Below, piece after piece: positions 1 through 11,350 of a stretch of DNA of 64,000 nucleotides (its first letter is position 1; each line of letters opens with the position of its first letter). The translations under genes and the position numbers were made by a program. The stretch is from contig JAJTWR010000021.1 in NCBI GenBank assembly GCA_021613335.1, positions 2,438,001-2,502,000 of the forward strand, in the 5' to 3' direction. The notes under the pieces are model-generated. The model was not told where the DNA came from. It made no database searches and saw only the letters and a list, made by a program, of their open reading frames with translations. The stretch is from Whitmania pigra. Lineage: Eukaryota > Annelida > Clitellata > Hirudinida > Haemopidae.

Positions 1-145
1 AGTAGATTTCTATTTCTGATTGGTTCTTGAAATCCTGTAATTATCAAGCAAATAAATAAAATCAAATTATAAAACTAAAATTTATAAAAAATAAAAATTA
101 ATGAGCCCTTACTAAAGGAAATTCCCTCTATAGATATGTGCTTAC

Positions 146-201
146 CGTGCCAAGGATTGTTAAAAGGATGATAGTCACCCAATACGATTTGTGCTCATTG
201 C
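146..201 (-). other. Possible orphan exon encoding a membrane segment
   Basis: On the minus strand this 56-base block has a T-rich acceptor ending in AG just upstream and a GTAAG donor at 145-141. One frame is open and encodes NEHKSYWVTIILLTILGT, which reads like half a transmembrane helix. No neighbouring exon was found and I do not recognise the protein. If read as the last RMDN exon in phase 0 it would stop at once (CAA TGA), so it may also be that gene's very short terminal exon. Weak call. Confidence 0.2.
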
Positions 202-439
202 TAAAAAACTATGTTCACCACATTAAAAATGAATTTAATAATATTTATACATAATTATTATTAACCATTTACCTTGTTATATTTTCATTTAAACAATTTC
301 TTTGCTAAAACAAGATTGCCAACTGCGCATTGTAAATAAATTTTATTTTTATTTAATCATCATGTTCAAATGGAGTTCAGATTCATTAAGAAAGAACCCC
401 AGAAAGAAACGTGCATGCCGATGCCAAAATGAGAAATGG

Positions 440-905
440 CAAAAAATAGAGTTATTTATCTGATTTAGAGCAGTGGCTCCCAGAACAAAGAAAGAGATGC
501 CGAGGAGTTTAACAAAAAGCCATCAACTACAAAAGTCAGGATGTTGGCCCAAAACCAGAGATCAAAATTAACAATTTCAAAACAGACCACTCATGGATCT
601 AAAAATTGATGAAAAGAAGCAGATTTTCGGTGAGGACCAGAAGAACTGTCTGACAAAGGCTTCCTGACGATTGGCAGTTTAAAATGCACTATTTTCGCCG
701 ATTTGTAGCCGAGTAGATTGGCTCAAGAAATGTTAATGACCCTAACATCATTAAAGTGGATGAAGTTCCAATGGCTTTTGACATTCCTGCCACAAGAACA
801 GTGGAAGCATCCGGCACCAGAAATGTGGCAATAACCACAATTGGTCACAAAAGGACATGTTTCATTGATGGATTTTAAGACTTAGCTAGTGATGAGAAAT
901 AAATA
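440..905 (+). mobile_element. pogo/Tigger-like DNA transposase fragment
   Basis: The broken reading frame around 745-880 gives IIKVDEVPMAFDIPATRTVE followed by SGTRNVAITTIGHKRTCF. This matches the start of the DDE catalytic domain of pogo/Tigger transposases, where the first catalytic aspartate lies in the motif read here as KVDEVP. Upstream, at about 600-720, frames resemble the end of the helix-turn-helix DNA-binding region (RFSVRTRRTV, then LPDDWQFKMHYFRRFVAE). Stops interrupt every frame and no terminal repeats were recognised. It is a dead, old copy. Confidence 0.65.
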
Positions 906-1224
906 TTGGACTTCTGACCGATTCTTTGAATGTACATTATGTCTGTTAATAAATTGCTTAAAAATTTCAAAGAACTGATTCATGAGCGAGCTGCAATTTA
1001 CCAAAATTATTCATGACTCGTGAGTCACTTTGGTAGTGTGTTCTCTCTCCAATTCTTCTTTGAAATTAAATTTCATTTCAAAATTTGCATCAACTTCCTA
1101 CTTTGGAATGCAGATTGTTTACACATAATAAATTATGAGACAAAAGTGGTAACAAATTCGTTAATCACATATTTTAAAGGCACAAATCTTAAGAGACATT
1201 TTAAAACATTTTGAGATCAATTCT

Positions 1225-1500
1225 TGGAGCAGATAAAGATGTTAAGCCGATGTTCCATGCTGTGAGATGCAGCTTTACTGTGAAGATACAGGAAGGCTTC
1301 AGGAAGCTTAAAAAAAAATGATTTCTGCACAAGGGTGGTTTCCTTATGGAATAAACTAGATAAAGAAGCCATTCATGAGGATACGGTAGATAAATTTAAT
1401 ATACACCTAAGTAAATTTGACTATTAGAATTAAAAAGTGGTTTTTACACAGATCCAGCTCTTCTTAACCACTACAAATAATTGTTATGTTACGTTATGTT
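1225..1500 (+). mobile_element. 3' end of a CR1-like LINE
   Basis: The frame at about 1325-1425 reads FCTRVVSLWNKLDKEA and then HEDTVDKFNIHLSKFDY before a stop. That is the usual C-terminus of CR1-group reverse transcriptases (a 'F..R+V..WN.LP' block). It is followed by AAAAAGTGGTTTTTACACAG, a CCACTACAAATAA motif and ATGTTACGTTATGTTAA. The same 3' tail recurs at 44325-44460, so the two are copies of one family. 5' truncated. Confidence 0.55.
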
Positions 1501-1639
1501 AATTGTTGCACAGCCTCAGGCACATGACCAGCCTTCATGTGGACCGCAAAGTCATTTTTATTTAAATATTAAAATTTTAGTTTTTTACTTTACTCAAATA
1601 GGATAACAAATATGCCAAAGTTCAACAAAATCTATTGAC

Positions 1640-2340
1640 AAATTGACTGAATTGATTCAGAACAATATCGCTGTTGAATGTAGAAGGGAAAATATTTGTC
1701 TCTATCATGGCATCGAGGCTCACGGAGTTCGTGATGTCTAATCAGTATGTGGACATTTTAGTCCAAAAGGGAGGCATTCCAGGTGTACTCGATTGTATCG
1801 AGCATACCTCAACGATCTGGGTAGCTATCCAGAGAGCCAAGAGGAACCGGCTTAGTTTGTGGTTTGTCGTGTAGTTGGACCTAGCAAATGCAGACTGGTC
1901 AGTACCACACCAGCTCCTATGAAAAACATTGGAGGTCCATAATGTGCCTCAGCCCATTATTCACATCCTTCAGGAATAATGGGTTCATGATGTGGTTTTC
2001 CACCAAGACTTACACTACAAGGTGGGTGCCTCTAGAGATTGGAATAGCTATGGTGTGCACAATTTCTCCTTCCTTATTCGTACTGGCGATGCAGCTGGGT
2101 CTCGTATTCCAGAGGCGCACATTGGTAAAGGTGTGTACATGCCTCCAATAAAGGCATTCATGGACTACACTACCCTGATCATGAATAGGAAGAAGGTTGT
2201 CTAAAATATCCTGGACAAGTTAAACAGGGTGGTGTCGAATGGCTTTCAAGCCTGTGAAATCCAGAAGTCTCGCCCTAGTCAGGGGGAAAATTCGAGATGG
2301 CACACTTCCAGAAGGAACATGGCATGAATATGACAGAGAA
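1640..2340 (+). mobile_element. RT fragment of an RLE-type non-LTR retrotransposon
   Basis: Reverse-transcriptase fragment. The frame from about 1650 reads ISLLNVEGKIFVSIMASRLT, then GGIPGVLDCIEHTSTIWVAI and RAKRNRLSL. The catalytic motif A region is damaged (LDLANADWSVPHQLL instead of a DLANAYGSVPHQLI-like motif). The motif B region at about 2020-2090 survives as VPLEIGIAMVCTISPSLFVL. These blocks match the RT copy at 36810-37200 in this window, so both belong to one family. Stops at 1873 and later, with frame changes, show a pseudogene. No 5' or 3' end is visible. Confidence 0.65.
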
Positions 2341-3185
2341 GATATTGTACAATAATAATAATGTCATATTAGATCAAAATAGTGACCCAGTGTTTCTGCA
2401 AAGTTAGAGAGGCTCTGCACATCATTCGGTGTAGACCTAAAGTAAATGTACATGACGACCATTTCAGTTGCACTTCACATGTTTTAGATGAAAGGCAGAC
2501 AATTTCAAATCCCCCACATGAAGCAGGTTGTGATATGTTACTGTGAGGATCATTTGAGCCGGAAGCTTTTCATTTGCAGATTTGTTCTCTGAATTAAGAA
2601 TTCGAATTCAAATATTTCAATATCCATTGACCTGGTTGTTTTTCACAAAGTGATTCATACATAGCAAGCAAGCCTAACACTACCTTGAGAGAACCCCTTG
2701 ACACCCAATCTGAATCCAAAATTGACAGAAAAATTGACAAAAAGTGACACGTGGCCACAGAATGCACATTGCAGAGAAGAAACCTCTAGAACCCCACATA
2801 AAAGATCTGACCTAGGTGGGTTGGAAATTTCTTGTTTATGACCTGATCCTGGTCATGTCATTGGTGAGCCAGAGAATTTGACTTGTGATGAAAAGATGTT
2901 TGACCATCTGATACATAATGGCAATATCACTGTCCCTAGATGTACTCTTCACATGTAAAGAAAGTTTTCTGATTAAAATTTTGTGATATTTTCACTGTTG
3001 AATTTTTCATTCTGATGATAGCAGATGCCGAAACTGGCCAGTCAGTCCATACAAAAGCTAAAATAGCGAACAATTTTGCATCAAAATGGAAAGAGCTAGA
3101 AAGACTAGTTTAAAATGTTGTAACATGAAATGGGCAGGCATATTAAATAGAGCATGTCTCGATGAAAATCCTGCAACCATGACAT
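2341..3185. other. No gene seen
   Basis: AT-rich sequence with a short ATA/AAT run near 2347. No coding frame, splice-flanked exon or repeat end that I can support on either strand. Confidence 0.5.
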
Positions 3186-3189
3186 ATCT

Positions 3190-3738
3190 GCCCACCCCTT
3201 TCGGTCGACATGATTGCTGCTCTCGCATGCAGCCTGGTCCTCTCCCGCCTTGACTACTGCAAATCCCTCCTGTACGGCGCTTCAGCCTCCCTTATCCTCT
3301 CCCTTCAGCGCATCCAAAACAAGTTAGCTAAACTTGTTCTCCTTGATCCTAATCTTAACAGCTCTGAGGCACTGGCTACCCATACATCATCACATAATTT
3401 ACAAAATGTCTTTGCTCACCTATTGCACCTTAACCACATCCAATCCCCCTTATCTCTATCATCTCATTTGCCACCTCCACATCTCTGATCGCATCTGCTC
3501 ATCTTCTACAATTCATCTTCACCAACCGGTTCATAAATCATCCATAGTCAACCGAGGCTTCTCTTAAGCCTCGCCCGCTGTCTGGAACAGTCTGCCCCCA
3601 TCATCCAGTCACAGCCCACGCTAAAGCTCTTCAAGCGCCAGCTGAAGACCTACCTCTTCAAATCATCCCTTCAAGCACCAAGGCGCCTCTGACGCTACGC
3701 TTAAGGCGCCATATAAATAAACTATTATTATTATTATT
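3190..3738 (+). mobile_element. 5'-truncated L2-like LINE, 3' end
   Basis: The two frames at 3210-3488 and 3334-3567 together read the thumb and C-terminus of an L2/CR1-clade reverse transcriptase (LACSLVLSRLDYCKSLLYGA, LSLQRIQNKLAKLV, LPIHHHIIYK, PPYLYHLICHLHISDRI, SSIVNRGFS). The 3' end carries GCGCCTCTGACGCTACGC, GGCGCCATATAAATAAAC and an ATT microsatellite (3720-3738), the usual L2-type tail. The LINE at 25630-27563 has the same C-terminus and tail, so this is a 5'-truncated, frameshifted copy of that family. Confidence 0.75.
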
Positions 3739-3844
3739 ACAATGAACAATTATTTTAAAGAAGCAATTTCTTAAATTGCAAATAATTTCTCTAAAACTTT
3801 AAATCTTTATCAAATATAAAAATGTCAGGTATTGAATAACTTAC

Positions 3845-6800
3845 TTCATTTGTAATAACTGGAAGTTTTTTTGCTTGTGTAAGCCAATGCACCGCTTCAT
3901 GCATGTCTTTCTTTTCTATGTAACACTACAAACATAGAATCAAATGAATTTATTTCCAACCAAAAAAAATTTTGTCTTGAATCAGAGGGCCACACCTGAA
4001 AGCTCATAAGGAATGAGGATGTCAATTGTGTGCAAAACTTTGAGCATGCAAGCAATAAAAAGATTTTATTGTCAAATGATTTTGAGTACATCACCCGATT
4101 TTTCGGTACTTTTATTTATTTCAAAACCTGGCATTAAGTACACTATTTGGCATGCATGTTAGCTTAAATATAGAATCAGAGAGGCATAAAATACCAAACA
4201 AATCATTGTATTAAAAAATAGTCACAAATAAATCATAAAGGCTTAACTTATATGTTGATATCAAGAAAAATATTGAGTAAAATATTATCTAGATATTTTT
4301 TTGATGTATCAAATGCTATTGTTGATATCTCATTTATCAATAAAATATTGAATTGCATAACAGTGTTGCAGTTGCTACTGACAGGTTAACTACTGCTGCA
4401 TTCACCTCTGTTCACAGGAACTCAGCCCTCTGGGCTAACTCAATATACTATTTGTTGATTATTTGTTAAATTCTAGTTCAAATATGAGTTAATTAAATGC
4501 TTTTTGATTCAGATATTGCTTAGTTAATATTTTTGTTAATTTAGAGCTTGATTTTGTGCTCTGCTCATGCACTGAGGAGAACCGTACAACGTTCCACAAG
4601 TGGAACATAGTCACAATAAAGGACACATTAATTAAAAAATCTTGAATTACAAATTTTTGTGATAATGTGTATGGTGTAGACATTTTTATTAGTTTCACGA
4701 AGCACTTTTTGTATAGTCTTGGGAGATAAATGGTTAATTTAATTGTAGCAGACAGCAAAAAGGAGGCTTGCTTGAGGTTCAGGGTGAAATTTAATCAAAA
4801 CACATGATGTCTTTAGCCTCTTTAAAAAATCGAGTTTATGATTTGATCACAAATATCCGCTCAACCTAATTGATAATTGAATGTTTTGGGAATGATTGCC
4901 AATAAAACATACAAAGATGGAAAGGCATATTTTGCAAAACGAAAGCATGCAGAGGCCATAATTAATATTTTCTTTCTAATCGATATATATAAAACGAGGA
5001 TCTTGTAGGTATACATATTTCTTATACAAATCTTTAATTCTGAACTGATTTGATCGAAACTTGAAACACTTGAGCTTATTAATAAGGGGGTTAGTTTAGT
5101 CTACTTTGCAAAACAATTGATACATTATTTTGCATTTTATAGCCAAAACATATCTGGACATATGCTGGTTCATGAAGTTAGCTTTTAATTTAGAATAATT
5201 TTTAAATTATATTAAAACTATAAAATTTAAATTTCTGAAACACATCGATCTTATGACCATTTGCAGTACCTAGAGATTTTCACTCATGGTGAAGATGAAT
5301 ATCACTTTGATCTAAGACAGGTGAACCCTATAACAGGTGAAAGAACCAACAACGATTGGGAAATTGCGGCTGATGTGGAAGGATTGCGGCACTATCCCCA
5401 GGTGCTGGCTGAAAGCGGCCGGACATGGTTCTGTCATCAACAAAGACAGACACGTTTGTATTGGCGGAATTGACGGTGCCATGGGAAGACAGGATCGGAC
5501 AGAGCAACACTCTGAAAGAAGAAAGATACATGGAGTTAACAATGGATCTCAGACAAAAAGGGTACAAAGTGTGGTTCTTCGCCTTCGAGGTCGGAGCAAG
5601 AGGCATGGTCGGTCAATCCACCTACACATTTCTGAGAGAAATCGGCCTCACCAGTAAAGTCAGATCGAAGACCTTGGCAGACATGTCCAGAGCTGCAGAA
5701 GCAGCTTCGCAGTGGATATGAGCCAAGAGAGATTGCAAGTGATCTCCCTCAACATGGCAGGCCTACCAGTCGAATAGCTTGAGGAACCACTTTCGGGCCG
5801 GCACGTATCGCCGTGCAAGTATAAAAGCGAACCTAGTCAAAATCAGCCAATAGCGTTGCGTTGCTAGCTAGCCAATCAGAGAACAGCAAAGCCTCCCATC
5901 AAGTCAGCACAATTCCACAACCGAGCCAAGAGGAGAACTTTCAATGGAGTCTCCTGTCAAGTCGGAGCGATGCCACTACTCAACCAATGGGAGAGCTTCC
6001 AACATGAGTCTCCTGGCAAGTCGGCGTGGGGAGGAATAAGGCCTACATAACTAGCTCGGGCCGGCTTTGTTGGTGGTTGTCGTGCGTTTCGTCGGTTGTT
6101 CAAGTTGCTGGATTGTGCGTTGTACCTCTGCTCGTTGACTTGTCAAGATTGGTCATCACATCACCAGCAGGGACGCCCGTCTGATCAGCGGGTGCAGCCC
6201 AACCCCCGAGAGTGTCAGAGGATTTAAGGGCTGAAACGCTCAAAGAAGGTGTCTCCTCTCTGAGGATTCCTGCCGGAGCTCGGAAAGAGTTTCAGCCACA
6301 ATATTCTAAACTGCATACATTTGTTCCATTAGTTCATCGTTGATATGTATGCAAAAATCGAGAGTGAACATCTGCTTTATATTAGACTAAATCAATGTAA
6401 ACTGAAAGTTGTCGAGTACATCCACCTGAGATATGCTGTAGCAAATGATGGAAATGTCAAGAACCTTGATTATACTGCCTGCTACATTTACTGGCAGTCC
6501 AAGACACAGACACCAAGAAGTACGGGAGATTAGACCTATTTATAACCTTCACCTGCAGCCCCATTTGGACAGAGATCAAAGAGACACTTACCAATTGTCA
6601 ATCACCCAGTGATCATCATGACTGATAGCGAGAGTATTTAAACAGAAACAATCGAAACTGACTAAATTCATAACAAAGAACAATGATTTTGGTGTTCCAA
6701 GATGCTGGATGAACACAATTGAATGGCAAAAACGAGGTCTGCCACACTCGCACAACATTTTCCGGTTAGCAGACAAAATTCAGCCCATACGAATTGATGA

Positions 6801-9800
6801 TGTCATATCTGCTGAGTTACCTGACCCAAGCTTAGATCATGAACTGTACAGTGTGATAACTAAAAACATGATCCACAGACTGTGTGGAAGTCTCGATCCT
6901 AACTCTCCGTGTATGAAAGATGGAAAGATGAAAAAATGCCCAAGAAATTTTATTAAAGATACACAAACCGGAAGTGACGGTTATCCTCTTTATCGCCCGT
7001 CACGCTCCAGCAGATGGAAGGTTTACTGCACAAGTGAAAATACAAGGCAGCAACAACGAAGTAGAAATCAACAATCGGTGGATTGTGCCATTTTCTCCAC
7101 TATTGTCAAAAACATTTAAGGCACACATCAATGTTGAGTACTGTACCGGTGTGAAATCAATTAAATAAATGTGCAAGTATATTAACAAAAATTATATGGC
7201 ATAGGTAATGAGAAAAACAAAGATGAAGTAATGATGTACCAGTTAGGAAATTACATTAGCAAACTGGTTGCAAGAAAGGGCCATTCCTGCTGCCAAAAAT
7301 GAAGATGTTCAAGAAATCAATAATAAAATACTATCAATGTTACCAGATCCAGTCACTGATTACAAGTCAATCGATGCTTTTGTAGGTGCTGATGAGGTTG
7401 TCAATTTCCCACAAGAGTTCTTAAACTCACTGGACCCAGCTGGTTTGCCACCACACCATCGTTTACTCACCATCTTTTACTAAAAGTGGGATTTCCAATT
7501 AATTTACTAGGTAACATTGACCCACCAAAACTTTGCAATGGCACTAGGCTTTGTGTTAAAAAGTTGTTGGGCAATGTAATTGAAGCAATTATCTTAACAG
7601 GAAAAGGAAAAAGTAACAGTTTAACAGTTTTTATCCCACAGATACCCCTCATTCCCACGAATATTCCTTCAAGAGATTGCAATTTCCAGTGAGACTTGCA
7701 TTCTTGATAACTATAAGCAAGTCACAGGGGCAATCTATTAAATAGATATTACTGTGGAGTGGACTTGAGATCTCAGCATTTTTCTCATTGATAACTTTAT
7801 GTTGCATGCTCAAGGGTGTCAAACTAAAAATGTTGTTTATAAACAAGTATTGTGTTAATTCATATTAATAAAAAAATGTTATACTATACATGAAGTTTAG
7901 TCATTTGCAAATCTGTTACTGGGCAAAGCCGGGCAACAGCTAGTTTGATATATTATTATTATTTATTTCCTTCCGATTGTCATCCATTAAGTTCCAATTA
8001 TTGAATATAGCTTAAACTTGGCAACTATCATTTGGATTAATAGATAGCAACGGCTATAAAACCAATTGCTGGAAAAGCACAATAGTGGCTAAAATTTTGT
8101 ATTTACACTCAGTTATATTGGTTGTGAGTTTTATGTTTCATTTGAAGCCTAAGTTGACAATAAATGGAAAGAAAATTCAGAATCATGTTGTTTGCTGCAA
8201 CACATATAAATACTTTAAATAATAAAGAACATGTCAATTGGCACTAAAGATAATGTTTGGAAATAATATAAATATTAATCATATGTTAAGGTAATGCAGC
8301 CATAAACTGAATTTTTCCAAAGTTCTTTTTCTATGGTCTATAAAAGACATCTTGATGAATTTCCAACAATGATTTGATCAATTGAAAAAAATATTTTGCA
8401 GTCTACACCCAAATTCAAAATTTGGCAATGATCAGTTTAACATTTTAAGAGTTATGCTAAATGTAAGAAATTTTGTAACCTTTCTGAATGCACTGTAGCC
8501 CAAATATTAAAACAAAAGTTGAGCAATCATCAGAATAACATCTGAATTAAAACTAAATTAACTAGCCTTGGCAATGAATAACATGTTCTCCTTCCACTTC
8601 ATTGGATTTAGTTCATTAGCCTGTGTTGAGCCTCCAAGTGAACATCAAAAACACCCAAATTTTAAAATGAAAAACACCCATAAAATTTACCTTTAAAAAG
8701 TGATTCAAACTTTCATCAATTGTTGCCTCTGGCGGTGATGAGAAGAGAGTAGCAGCCAACTTCCTCTCAATCCATGATAGCATATACACCTAGAATTTGC
8801 ACAAAAAAAAGTATAATCAGGTGAAAATTATGACACAAATCAACACAAGTCTTGAATATTAGAGCTGAAATTTTATAATCTATTCTTTGGAAAATGCTTA
8901 GCCAACGGAGGTCTTTAAGAAATGAAATGATGCAGTCACATTTTCTTTTGTTGTGGATGATCTTTGTAGCAGCATTAACAACATGCTATAAGCTGATAGA
9001 AGCAAACAGGAAGGTAGACCAACCAGAGTTGAGTTTTAGTCTATTCTTAATTAATAGAGCCACAGATTCACTCAGCCCAATATATAAAGTGCCCATCTTG
9101 TTACAAATAAATGAAAATTACTCAAATTTTAGTACATTATGTAAACAGTGCTTCCAAAATAATGCCTGAATTATTGAAGCATTACTTTCAAACACAACAA
9201 AAAATTCAAAAAATGTGTTTTGTGATGCCCAAAAAAATGGAAAATAAACGTCACAAATCAATAATATCAATAAAAATTTAAAAATTATTAAAAAATTTTT
9301 TTACCCAAAAAGTTGCTTAATATAAAATTATATTTCCAGTTTTTTCTATTATTTAAAAACATCCAGCGACAAAATTAATTTTTTTATAATGTCTCCTTGC
9401 AGCAACAGTCATTACATGTCATGTTCACAACCCATCTTGCACTGTCCCTGGGTTTGCCCCTTAAAAAAATGACATTCCCGCATATGAGAAGGCAGAGATA
9501 GAAAAAGAGCATAAATATATGGGTGTCTTGAATGATCCTTTCCTTCTGGAAGGTGTCCTAATGACTTGCCAGCCTTAGCAAACCTGGAAAATATGCCCTA
9601 CCAGGTCTTTTAGAGCAAAAACGGATAGAAGACTCCGTCTTATTTTCAGGGAAACACTGCAATAGATGCAATAAAACTACTCAATTATGTCCACCTTGTC
9701 CCTCAGGACAATATTTAGCATCAACTAAAATAATATAAAGTCTTATACAGTTCACCTAGCAAACTTGTATTTAAACTTATCTGATCTTTTGATTGCCTTT

Positions 9801-11350
9801 TGTACCCAGGCTGGATTGTGAACATGACATGTTGCAACCAATGCTATTGCCGCTGCATGCAGTTGCACATTACAACCAATCCAGCCAACCTTCGCGATAT
9901 ATAAAATAAATATGCAAACAAACCCCATAGCACCATCTACCCAAAAGATAATGGGCACTCGGGTCTTCAGGGTTCAATGAAATGGCTTTTTCTATGTGTT
10001 CCTGGAAGATGAACAACAAGAATAAATGAAGAAGAAACATGAACTGGAATACTTGGGGAGTGCAGGTTAGCCGAATGGGTTACGTGCCTGCATACGGCGG
10101 TAATGGCAACAGTCGTAATGTGTCGTGTTCGAAACCCAGCCTGCACTGCCGCCAGCGCCCTTGGGAAGGAGCGCTTTATAAATGGTTAGAAGAAGCGCCT
10201 CTGACGCTATGCATATGGCGCTATATAAATGAAGTTACAATTAACATCGCTGAGTAATTATACCACAAGCACCTTGAAGCGATATCCATTCTGAATTTTT
10301 GAGTTAACATTCTCAAAGTCATTGGTGCTGCCAAGTGTTACTGCATACCTAAAAAATTTTTAAGACTTTTTAATTTTTTGGGACTTCCCTCATTTTTAAT
10401 ACTAAAAATCTAAATTTCAGAAATTTTGGACTTTTTAGGACCTGCACGTGATATATAATAAATTCAAAACTAGATTTTTAAAAATATTCTACCAAATTAA
10501 GACAGAACATAAAAGAATATTTAAGTTTCAATATAAATTCAAAATTCATCCAATAAAACTCTCGACCATTTGTGAGCATTAGCCGAGGAATAATCAAGTT
10601 CAAGAGCACATTTTGCATATTTTAAGGCTTCATAAATCAAATTTTTCTGTTTGTCTTTATCTAGTGGCCCATAAATCTGAGAAAGAAGAAATGTTGACTT
10701 GCACATTCTCCACATGAATTCAACATTTCCACACATCTACAAACAAACGCTTACTTCTTAAATCTGAATAAAAACCTATAATAAAAAATCACCCTACATC
10801 AAAATACTTTACTTCTAGTAGCTCATGAGCTTTTTTCTGATCAGCCTCATTCCCATTGAACAAACTATCAACTTGGTTAAAAAAAGCTTGTCTTAGGTTT
10901 GGATGGTGGTTATCTGTAGTTTTATCATTTTCACTTCTAAAAAGAGAACATTTATAAGAACTTGCTACAAAATAAGTGGTAGTAGAATTGCCTGACATGC
11001 TGATTGGGGATGAACAGAAGGAAGACAACCAAGGAAGTGGACTAAAAAATGGAATTTATAACAATTTTGGCATTAGATGTAAATTGTAAAACATATACAC
11101 CTTACTCTTCATAAGCCTCTTCAAAAATATCATCATCTTCTGCGTTGTCAGACTTCTTTTCGTGAGTTTGATCCCCAATATTTTGCAACAAACACTTTAA
11201 TGAATCCAGTTGCTCTTGAATAATGGAGATTTGAACCAGAACTCTTTGTAATTGGTGTCTGACTTGCCTATACACCCATATGAAACTTAAACTTCCACCA
11301 ATCAAAGCACCTACACTGAAACTCAGTGTCACCAAAACTCTTCTGGACAT
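3845..11350 (-). CDS. RMDN: Regulator of microtubule dynamics (RMDN) family protein
   Basis: RMDN proteins are TPR-like helical-repeat proteins; RMDN2/3 are membrane-anchored, and RMDN3 (PTPIP51) tethers ER to mitochondria. Exons, 5' to 3': 11350-11106, 10936-10798, 10736-10567, 10348-10273, 10001-9924, 8789-8691, then 3915-3845. Splice phases agree through the sixth. Exon 1 encodes a transmembrane helix (about residues 5-26), a coiled coil and an acidic tail ending [11 protein letters not shown]. Later exons give family blocks: [20 protein letters not shown] then [45 protein letters not shown] then GRWCYG; and [16 protein letters not shown]. The last block ([20 protein letters not shown]) fits the family C-terminal repeat. 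An exon of about 30 residues between 8691 and 3915 and the final stop were not found. Donor 10566 is the non-canonical-looking GTCGAG. The 4.8-kb intron holds an RLE retroelement end and a Helitron. Family assignment is firm; the paralogue is not. Confidence 0.9.
5261..5721 (+). pseudogene. C-terminal endonuclease part of an RLE-type non-LTR retrotransposon
   Basis: The frame at 5425-5721 reads [20 protein letters not shown], then [20 protein letters not shown] and [12 protein letters not shown] before a stop. It is preceded in frame by [19 protein letters not shown]. The PD...E(L)TVPWE arrangement is what I expect of the restriction-like endonuclease at the C-terminus of R2/NeSL-type retrotransposons, where it nicks target DNA. 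Just upstream, 5261-5473 (another frame) gives the preceding segment ([20 protein letters not shown]), so at least one frameshift separates them. The RT is absent, so the copy is 5' truncated. It lies in the large RMDN intron, antisense to the gene. Confidence 0.7.
5722..6310 (+). repeat. 3' untranslated region of the RLE-type retrotransposon
   Basis: GC-richer than its surroundings and directly downstream of the endonuclease stop. It contains loosely repeated units (GAGTCTCCTGTCAAGTCGG and GAGTCTCCTGGCAAGTCGG at about 5948-6015). A distinctive end block follows at 6170-6300 (CGTCTGATCAGCGGGTG, GAGTGTCAGAGGATTTAAGG, CGGAAAGAGTTTCAGCCAC). That block recurs at 57236-57370 and as scraps in meckelin introns, which defines a dispersed family. 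Confidence 0.6.
6336..7943 (+). mobile_element. Decayed Helitron with canonical 3' terminus
   Basis: Helitrons are rolling-circle transposons encoding a Rep-helicase. Frame 6345-6470 reads [20 protein letters not shown] and [14 protein letters not shown]; frame 6709-7119 reads the Helitron-like N domain ([55 protein letters not shown]). Frames 7089-7168 give [20 protein letters not shown]. Frames 7268-7690 give Pif1-type helicase C-terminal blocks ([66 protein letters not shown]). Much of the Rep and the helicase ATPase core is missing and frames are broken. The 3' end TGGGCAAAGCCGGGCAACAG is followed by CTAG at 7940-7943 and then T, as expected for Helitron insertion at an A/T site. The 5' TC end was not found. 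Confidence 0.82.
9392..9470 (+). repeat. Old degenerate copy of the tRNA-derived SINE
   Basis: GCAACAGTCATTACATGTCA and TGTTCACAACCCATCTTGCA align with the body of the SINE at 10055-10245 (GCAACAGTCGTAATGTGTCG, TGTTCGAAACCCAGCCTGCA). The box B core is mutated and no 3' tail is left. Confidence 0.45.
9575..9665. repeat. Degenerate MITE-like repeat
   Basis: Shares TTTTAGAGCAAAAACGGATA and GTCTTATTTTCAGGGAAACA with 16435-16560 (TTTTGGAGCAAAAATTAATA, GTTTTATTTTCAGAAAAACA). The paired 'CTTATTTTCAGGG' and 'CCTTGAAAATAAG' arms suggest a short non-autonomous palindromic element. Superfamily not assigned. Confidence 0.35.
9795..9900 (-). repeat. Old degenerate copy of the tRNA-derived SINE
   Basis: Read on the minus strand, this block follows the SINE at 10055-10245 with many mismatches: GGTTGGCTGGATTGGTTGTA for the box A region, GCATGCAGCGGCAATAGCAT, then TGTCATGTTCACAATCCAGC for box B. 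It lies in an RMDN intron immediately downstream of the exon at 9924-10001. Confidence 0.45.
10055..10245 (+). repeat. tRNA-derived SINE with an L2-like 3' tail
   Basis: Pol III-type promoter boxes are visible: box A TTAGCCGAATGGGTTA (10068-10083) and box B GTTCGAAACCC (10127-10137). After the tRNA-related head and a short body, the 3' end reads GCGCCTCTGACGCTATGCAT then ATGGCGCTATATAAATGAAG. That tail closely matches the 3' end of the L2-like LINEs at 3190-3738 and 25630-27563. SINEs are non-autonomous and use a partner LINE's RT; the shared tail points to this LINE as the partner. A close second copy lies at 24655-24832. Confidence 0.78.

Noticed and set aside
4489..4758. Minus-strand frame near 4750 as the missing RMDN exon ([17 protein letters not shown])
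   Set aside because: Resemblance to the family repeat is slight and no donor in the right phase follows it.
8894..9169. 91-codon plus-strand frame
   Set aside because: No recognisable family, no splice or repeat context, low complexity; probably chance in an RMDN intron.
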